From Opitutia bacterium (lineage in GTDB: Bacteria; Verrucomicrobiota; Verrucomicrobiia; Opitutales; Opitutaceae), in contig CANGHW010000013.1 in the NCBI GenBank assembly GCA_947453695.1, positions 1 through 64,000 of the forward strand: a stretch of DNA of 64,000 nt. Direction: 5' to 3'. The notes under the pieces were generated by a model that had not been told where the DNA came from, made no database searches, and was given only the letters and a program-made list of their open reading frames with translations. Positions 59,701 through 64,000 of this stretch are shown here, piece by piece. The position numbers and the translations under genes are program-made. The stretch's first letter is position 1, and the number at the start of each line of letters is the position of its first letter.

Positions 59701-59740
59701 GGAAAAAATCCGCTTCAACACCCCGGCGGCGAAGAGTTGA
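56702..59740 (+). CDS. S9 family prolyl oligopeptidase-type peptidase, exported
   Basis: A 1012-residue peptidase. Signal peptide MLTHRVGFRVFVLSLIVALS (1-20), an N-terminal beta-propeller of about 650 residues (repeats such as TLSRDGRWLAYSS, FSRDGKKLYLP, WSPDGRWVAWF), then the alpha/beta hydrolase domain (about 755-990) with the catalytic Ser at S836 in IQGHSWGGYQ, Asp in ANDADDAVPWY and His in NGQAHNLRRR. It cleaves peptides in the periplasm. An acidic low-complexity insertion lies at about 200-245 (TEEDGDDPFAEDDADQNTKR, then SAATSATGETPGRT). The start ATG is at 56702. It is divergent from the esterase gene and upstream of the large kinase. Confidence 0.92.
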   Translation: MLTHRVGFRVFVLSLIVALSLPLGAQPAAPRPLTHEDFDAWRSLFTPTLSRDGRWLAYSSMPQDGDGDVVVRELATGKEQRLPVGMLLPPPLTTGDEAAPNPEAGPPQPRNIRLTFSSDSRFLATSTHPTKAEIAQARKDKKKPEEGPKNGLLILNLATGETTRVPMVKSFQLPTRGGAWLAYLKEPKPEIAKAADEKIDQTAKPVEGRTEEDGDDPFAEDDADQNTKRGTTKSGSAATSATGETPGRTYGTDLVLRDLAAASQRTFENALDYSFARDGKTLLYTVAAKTETTNGVYAVTPGDAAAPLALLAGKGKYSKLTWDREQAQAVFVSDRDDAASRTPKWKAYHWPRGAAAATELVRGETAGPADGLVLSDKGQLGFSRDGKKLYLPAATPPKPPRRPDTLPPDEEKVTADLWRWNDDLVQPMQKVRANQERNRTYRGVLDLATHRYTQLADSALAIVTLSDDGTRALGSDDRAYRRLIDFDGRYTDYHLVDPVTGARRLVLEKQRAEGAVPQWSPDGRWVAWFQSKHWHLLNTADGTTRSLTAAIKPPVWNEQDDRPEPPSPYGAAGWTKDSQSLVIYDRYDVWQVFTDDRPAKNLTAGHGRATKTILRVQRIEPFEEDDEERGLDPAKPLILRGESEETRASGFFRTTFDGAKAPTRTLWGDMSYRYVARAAEADVLLVTAARFDVFPDLHTTDATLTTLTKVSDGAAQQKAFLWGTAELVNFKNKQGVPLQATLYKPANFDPKKKYPLMVYIYERLSQNVNEFVTPRPSNAVNAALYASNGYLVLQPDIVYTTGEPGQSALRCVLPAVDAVVKRGCVDEKAIGIQGHSWGGYQIAYMVTQTDRFRAAEAGAAVGNMTSAYSGIRWGSGLPRQFQYEQTQSRLGKSLQAAPQLYLDNSPIFQIEKVHTPLLLMANDADDAVPWYQGIELFLALRRQGKPAWLFNYNGQAHNLRRRADQKDFAKRMNQFFDHYLKGSPAPEWMEKGIPYLDRDEEKIRFNTPAAKS

Positions 59741-59834
59741 TCCTCCCCTGCTTCCGCCCCCCGACGAAAACCTTGACTGACTTCCGGCCGGTGCGTCCCG
59801 TCGGTCGCGTGGCAACATCTCGCCGCCCTTCGCC

Positions 59835-62800
59835 GTGACGCGCTTCCTTTTCCAGCTCTCCCGCTCCCACACAGTCGTCTCGCGACGCCGGCGTTGGGTG
59901 CGGCTGGCCGGCCTGTTTGCGCTCTTGGCCGGTCCCGGCGATCTCTCTGCGCGCCCGCTGCCCGTGCCGTTTACGAGCGACTATCTCGCGGAGAACTGGG
60001 GACTCGATGAAGGGTTTCCTGAAAACTCCTGTTCCGGCATCGCCCGAGCACCCGACGGCGCGATGTGGCTCGGCACGTTCCGCGGACTCGTGCGGTTCAA
60101 CGGCCAGAAATTTCTTCCGTGGGCACCCGCCGCGATGCCGGAGTTGAAGTCCGCGTCCATCATGAGCATGTTCCAGGACCGGGGCGGCCGCGTCTGGTTC
60201 AGCACGCTCGACGGGCTCGTGCTCCATGACCGCGGGACCTGGCGCCGCTGGCAGGAAGCCGATGGTTGGGGCAACCGCACTAACTTTGTGCGCGGCTACG
60301 CCGAGAGTAGCGATGGCACACTCGTGTTCTCCCGGGCCGACGGGCAAGTGACGCGGCTCGGCGCCGACGGCGTCTGGCAGGCCCTGCCGACTCCGCCGGG
60401 CGCCGGCGGCACCATGTGCGCGTTCGACGATACCGGCGCGCTCCACGCTTTCCGGCCCGGTTTCGCCGGCGTCCTGGAAAACGGCGCCTGGCGCCCACTA
60501 CGCGGCGATCCCCAAGTGCAAAAGCTGGCCGTCGGAGTCGGGCAACGGCGAGACGGACGCGTCGCATTTTTTTGTAAGACCGAACTGCTGCATGTCCGCG
60601 GCGGCGAGGTGCTCACCCGCACCCCACTTTCCCGGCCCATCGCGATCTTCTGGCGCATGGCAGAAGATGCGCAGGGCACGCTCTGGCTGCCCGCCATCGG
60701 AGCCGGCGTGTATCGCATCCAGCCGGGCGGCGAGGTGCGGCAACTGCTGAAAGCCGACGGTCTGCCGACGTCCGGGCCCACGCGGGTCGTGCATCCGATG
60801 GACGATGACAGCGTGTGGATCGGCAGCGGCGTCGGCGGATTGGCTCGACTACGGCCGCGGCGCTTCCGCCATGTCGGCGAGTCCGAAGGCATGGGCGACC
60901 GCACGATCCTCACCCTCGCCCCGTTATCGGACGACCGCGTGTTGCTGACCTCCTACGGCGCGGGCATGGCGTATTTTGACGGTGAGAAATCCGTAGTTCC
61001 TCTGGAGGCCGGCAAACTTGGGACCGCACTCATCCGCTCGGTGGTGCACCGCCGCGATGGCTCCACTTGGGTCGGAACGGCGTTCAATGGCCTGCTGCGC
61101 CTCGACAACGGGGGGCTCGTCCCTGTTTCCACGGACACTTTTAGCGCCACCGACACCATCAATACTCTCTTCGAGGATTCGCGCGGCCGACTCTGGATCG
61201 GCGGCGACCACCGGGTCGTCGTCGAAGAAGGGGGAGCCTTTCACCGCGTCGGCCCCATCGGCACGGCGGAGCGCACGAGTTCCACGATGTTTGCCGAACG
61301 GGCCGATGGCACGGTGCTGCTAGGCCGAGAAAATGCCGTGTTTGCCTACGGGCCGGGCGGCCTGCAGGCCGAGCCGGTGCTGCGCTTGCCCGAGCTCCGG
61401 CAAATCTCCGCCCTGTGCGTCGACCGCGACGACCGCGTGTGGATCGGCACGCAACGCCATGGGCTCACAGGCTGGCAGGGAGGGACCCCGCACACGCTCA
61501 CGGCGGGAGCCGGCCTGCCCGGCGATGCGCTCAGCTCCATTGTGCAAGACCGGGCGGGGTTTCTCTGGTTCGGCTGCAATCGCCACGTCGTGCGCGCCGC
61601 TCCGGCCGAACTCTGGCGCGCCGCCCAAGATCCGGACACCGCGTTGGAGTGTCAGATTTTCGACCAGAGCGACGGCCTGCGTGACCTCGACTTTCCCGTC
61701 GCCACTCAGCCGAGCGTCGCGGTCGACCGCCGGGGCCGCCTCTGGTTCGCCCTGATCCGCGGCGCGGCGATGATCGATCCCGCCGAGCTCAAGCTTCACA
61801 CCGTGCAGCCGCCAGTCGCGATCGAATCGCTGAGCTACGTGCCCGACGGCGCAAGCGTGCACGTCGAACTCCACCTCGAAGCGGCCGGCCCGACACCCGT
61901 TCTGCCGGCCGGCAGCCGCCTCATTCGCATTTCCTACGCCGCCTTGGATTTCCTCTCCCCCCGGAAACAACACTTCCGTGTGCGCCTAGACGGTGAGCGC
62001 AGCGAGTGGCAGAACCTGCACAACGAGAACACGGTGAGCTTCCTCGAGCTGCCGGCCGGCCGCCACACGCTCCAAGTGCAGGCCTCCGGGAGCGACGGCG
62101 TGTGGAACCGCACGGGGGCAACGCTCGCCTTCGAGGTCGCGCCCTTCCTCTGGCAGACGGCGTGGTTCCGCGGTGCACTCGGTCTGGGACTCGCCGGGCT
62201 TGTCGGCGGCGGCGTGTGGTTCGCTGCGCAACGCCGCGTTCGCGCCGAACGCGAAAAATACGAACGCGAACGCCATCTCGCCGAAGCCCAGGCCCGGCTA
62301 GCCCTCGTGTTGGAAAACACGAGTGACTTCGTCGAGTTTGCGGACCCTGCGGGCCACCTGCTCTACATTAACCGCGCAGGCCGCGCCATGGTCGGCCTCA
62401 CTGCCGAAGAGCCCTTGCATGACCGGCTCGCCGCCACGCTCATGCCGGCCACCGCGCACCAAGACTACACGCGCATCGCCCTGCCCGCCGCGTTGCGCGC
62501 CGGCATCTGGTCGGGTGAATCGACCCTCCGTCACCGCGACGGCCACGAAATCCCCGTCTCCCTCGTGCTCCTCGCTCACCGCGGCGCCGGCGGACAGCTC
62601 GATTTCTTTTCCGTGATCGCCCGCGACATCTCCGCCGCCAAGCGCCACGCCCGCACCCAGGATGCCCTTCGCCTCCTCGCCGCTAAACTCAGCGCCGCGC
62701 TCCAACCCGATACGCTCGGCTTGGCGATCGCGGAGTCCTGCCGCGAGCTGTTCGGACACGACGCGCTTTTCTTTGCGCCCGTCAACGATCGTGGCGGCGT

Positions 62801-64000
62801 GGAACTCGGAGCACACGTCGAAGACACCGCCGCGGATGCAAACACTCCGGAACCCGTGCCGGTCACGATTCGAAAGTTAAGTCCGATGTTGCAGCCAGTG
62901 CTCGCCGGCGAGCCGATGCTAATCAACCGCGACGGCACTGCCACGGATCCAACTTTGACGGGACTTTCCTCTCGTGGTTTCCGCGAGCGACGCAGCGCGT
63001 CCCTCATGTATGTGCCCATCCGTTGGGAGGGGAAAACCATCGGTGTCATTTCAGTCCAGAGCTATACCCCTCAGCGTTATGGCCCGGCCGACCTCGCCCA
63101 GCTGCAGACCCTCGCTGAGCACTGCGGCGCCGCCATCGCCCGCTTAGACGCCGAAGCCTCGCTCCGCGCTAACGAAGAACGCCTCCGCCTCGCCATGCAA
63201 AGCGCCCGCATGGGCTCATGGGAGATCACGGTTGCCACGCGCCAGTTGAGCGCCTCTCCGGAGGCAGAGACGGTCTATGGCTGCGCGCCTGGTGCACTAT
63301 CCGGTCCTGCGGAACGCCTCGCGCTGCATGTGCCTCCCCAGGATTCCGCCATTCTGCTGCAGGCAATCGACGACCTCCTGGCCGGCCGCTCACCCGAACT
63401 CGCACTAACCCACCGATTACTCACACCAGACGGCACAGAACGCTGGCTTGAGGTAAAGGGCCGCCTGCTCCGCCTCCTCGGTGCCGCTGACCAGACACGG
63501 GTAATCGGCGTAACGGCTGACATCACCGCTCGTCGGCACGCCGAACAAGAGCGGATCCGTCTCGGAGAACAGCTCCGACACGCCCAAAAACTTGAATCGG
63601 TCGGCACCCTCGCCGGCGGCATCGCCCACGACTTCAATAACATCCTCACGGCCATTCTCGGCAACGCGGAGCTTGCGACGTTGGAAATCGGACCCGATAG
63701 CCCGCTTGCCGCCCCATTGGAACAAATCCGTCGCTCCGGACACCGCGCCCGCGACCTCGTCCGCCGTATTCTCGCCTTCAGCCGCCCCCGCGAGCAACGG
63801 CGTCACGTTATCGCCCCGCTCCCACTCCTTGAGGAAGTAGTGAAACTCCTCCGAGCGACCATCCCGGCCAACGTCACTCTCGCGATCGCAGACTCACCCA
63901 GCGTTCCCGCCATTTTGGCCGACGCCTCCGAGATCCACCAAGTCCTCCTCAACCTCGGCACCAACGCATGGCAGGCCATCGGCAGCCGGCAGGGCCGCAT
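59835..64000 (+). CDS. Propeller-PAS-GAF-PAS sensor histidine kinase (partial, cut by right edge)
   Basis: A very large sensor; 1388 codons are visible and the frame is still open at the edge. A GTG at 59835 (reads VTRFLFQLS) is used. A signal helix near 22-40 ([20 protein letters not shown]) is followed by a two-component regulator propeller ([20 protein letters not shown] and similar repeats such as [34 protein letters not shown]), a Y_Y_Y domain with [15 protein letters not shown], and a membrane helix near residue 770 ([16 protein letters not shown]). Cytoplasmic: PAS, GAF ([29 protein letters not shown]), PAS, HisKA with H1265 in [11 protein letters not shown], and the ATPase start. The propeller likely senses polymers or their fragments. 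Downstream receivers may lie outside the window. Confidence 0.93.
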   Translation, partial: MTRFLFQLSRSHTVVSRRRRWVRLAGLFALLAGPGDLSARPLPVPFTSDYLAENWGLDEGFPENSCSGIARAPDGAMWLGTFRGLVRFNGQKFLPWAPAAMPELKSASIMSMFQDRGGRVWFSTLDGLVLHDRGTWRRWQEADGWGNRTNFVRGYAESSDGTLVFSRADGQVTRLGADGVWQALPTPPGAGGTMCAFDDTGALHAFRPGFAGVLENGAWRPLRGDPQVQKLAVGVGQRRDGRVAFFCKTELLHVRGGEVLTRTPLSRPIAIFWRMAEDAQGTLWLPAIGAGVYRIQPGGEVRQLLKADGLPTSGPTRVVHPMDDDSVWIGSGVGGLARLRPRRFRHVGESEGMGDRTILTLAPLSDDRVLLTSYGAGMAYFDGEKSVVPLEAGKLGTALIRSVVHRRDGSTWVGTAFNGLLRLDNGGLVPVSTDTFSATDTINTLFEDSRGRLWIGGDHRVVVEEGGAFHRVGPIGTAERTSSTMFAERADGTVLLGRENAVFAYGPGGLQAEPVLRLPELRQISALCVDRDDRVWIGTQRHGLTGWQGGTPHTLTAGAGLPGDALSSIVQDRAGFLWFGCNRHVVRAAPAELWRAAQDPDTALECQIFDQSDGLRDLDFPVATQPSVAVDRRGRLWFALIRGAAMIDPAELKLHTVQPPVAIESLSYVPDGASVHVELHLEAAGPTPVLPAGSRLIRISYAALDFLSPRKQHFRVRLDGERSEWQNLHNENTVSFLELPAGRHTLQVQASGSDGVWNRTGATLAFEVAPFLWQTAWFRGALGLGLAGLVGGGVWFAAQRRVRAEREKYERERHLAEAQARLALVLENTSDFVEFADPAGHLLYINRAGRAMVGLTAEEPLHDRLAATLMPATAHQDYTRIALPAALRAGIWSGESTLRHRDGHEIPVSLVLLAHRGAGGQLDFFSVIARDISAAKRHARTQDALRLLAAKLSAALQPDTLGLAIAESCRELFGHDALFFAPVNDRGGVELGAHVEDTAADANTPEPVPVTIRKLSPMLQPVLAGEPMLINRDGTATDPTLTGLSSRGFRERRSASLMYVPIRWEGKTIGVISVQSYTPQRYGPADLAQLQTLAEHCGAAIARLDAEASLRANEERLRLAMQSARMGSWEITVATRQLSASPEAETVYGCAPGALSGPAERLALHVPPQDSAILLQAIDDLLAGRSPELALTHRLLTPDGTERWLEVKGRLLRLLGAADQTRVIGVTADITARRHAEQERIRLGEQLRHAQKLESVGTLAGGIAHDFNNILTAILGNAELATLEIGPDSPLAAPLEQIRRSGHRARDLVRRILAFSRPREQRRHVIAPLPLLEEVVKLLRATIPANVTLAIADSPSVPAILADASEIHQVLLNLGTNAWQAIGSRQGR

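Noticed and set aside
1-64000. CRISPR arrays, insertion sequences, prophage, tRNA or rRNA genes
   Set aside because: I found no regular spaced repeats, transposase or integrase motifs, or tRNA-like T-loop sequences in the window.

Overview
The window is GC-rich, densely coded bacterial chromosome. The protein families suggest a member of the Verrucomicrobiota, most likely near Opitutaceae. This is an inference from a large TonB-dependent receptor, a propeller-type sensor kinase, a PQQ-type dehydrogenase ending in tandem repeats of a kind I associate with that group, many PAS/GAF kinases, and several short Tat- or Sec-exported enzymes. I see no rRNA, tRNA, CRISPR array, transposase, prophage or plasmid gene.

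Layout. 1-3.6 kb: a minus-strand phosphorelay operon (PAS kinase, single-domain receiver, receiver-kinase cut by the left edge), divergent from a PocR/AraC regulator. 4.1-6.3 kb: UspA, a short glutamyl-tRNA reductase, and a tract of near-identical terminator hairpins beside feoA with a possible feoA remnant. 6.3-14.4 kb: the most striking region. A minus-strand set (octaheme cytochrome, MtrB/PioB-like outer-membrane barrel, FeoA) is divergent from a plus-strand operon (monoheme cytochrome, tetraheme cytochrome, Tat-exported 4x[4Fe-4S] protein, NrfD-type membrane subunit, and a protein with a Cys/Gly/His tail). Together these look like a route from the quinone pool through periplasmic cytochromes to a porin-cytochrome conduit in the outer membrane, i.e. 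extracellular electron exchange, probably with iron. The NrfD subunit has a cyclic-nucleotide-binding-type domain inserted between membrane helices, which would be an unusual direct control point.

14.4-31 kb: mixed metabolism: a DUF2339 membrane protein, glutathione peroxidase, xanthine phosphoribosyltransferase, a single-chain fusion of cytochrome c, aldose dehydrogenase and mutarotase, a methyltransferase, an intact HtrA-like protease, two adjacent enolase-superfamily enzymes with a Tat-type TIM-barrel protein, and a PhoN-like phosphatase with an SRPBCC protein. 31-46 kb: a HtrA homologue whose catalytic His and Ser are replaced, a hybrid kinase with a periplasmic solute-binding sensor, a PQQ-type dehydrogenase with C-terminal repeats, glycyl-tRNA synthetase, a SWIM-SNF2 helicase bracketed by palindromic repeats, and a MATE transporter. 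46-64 kb: aldo/keto reductase, TonB receptor, small conserved-domain proteins, a phosphodiesterase, an esterase, an S9 peptidase, and a very large propeller-PAS-GAF-PAS kinase that runs off the right edge.

Intergenic regions are short. The only gaps near or above 300 bases are 3638-4172, 5845-6271 and 9671-10027, each described in the feature list. Starts were chosen by reading frame, signal-peptide position and overlap with neighbours, and several are GTG.
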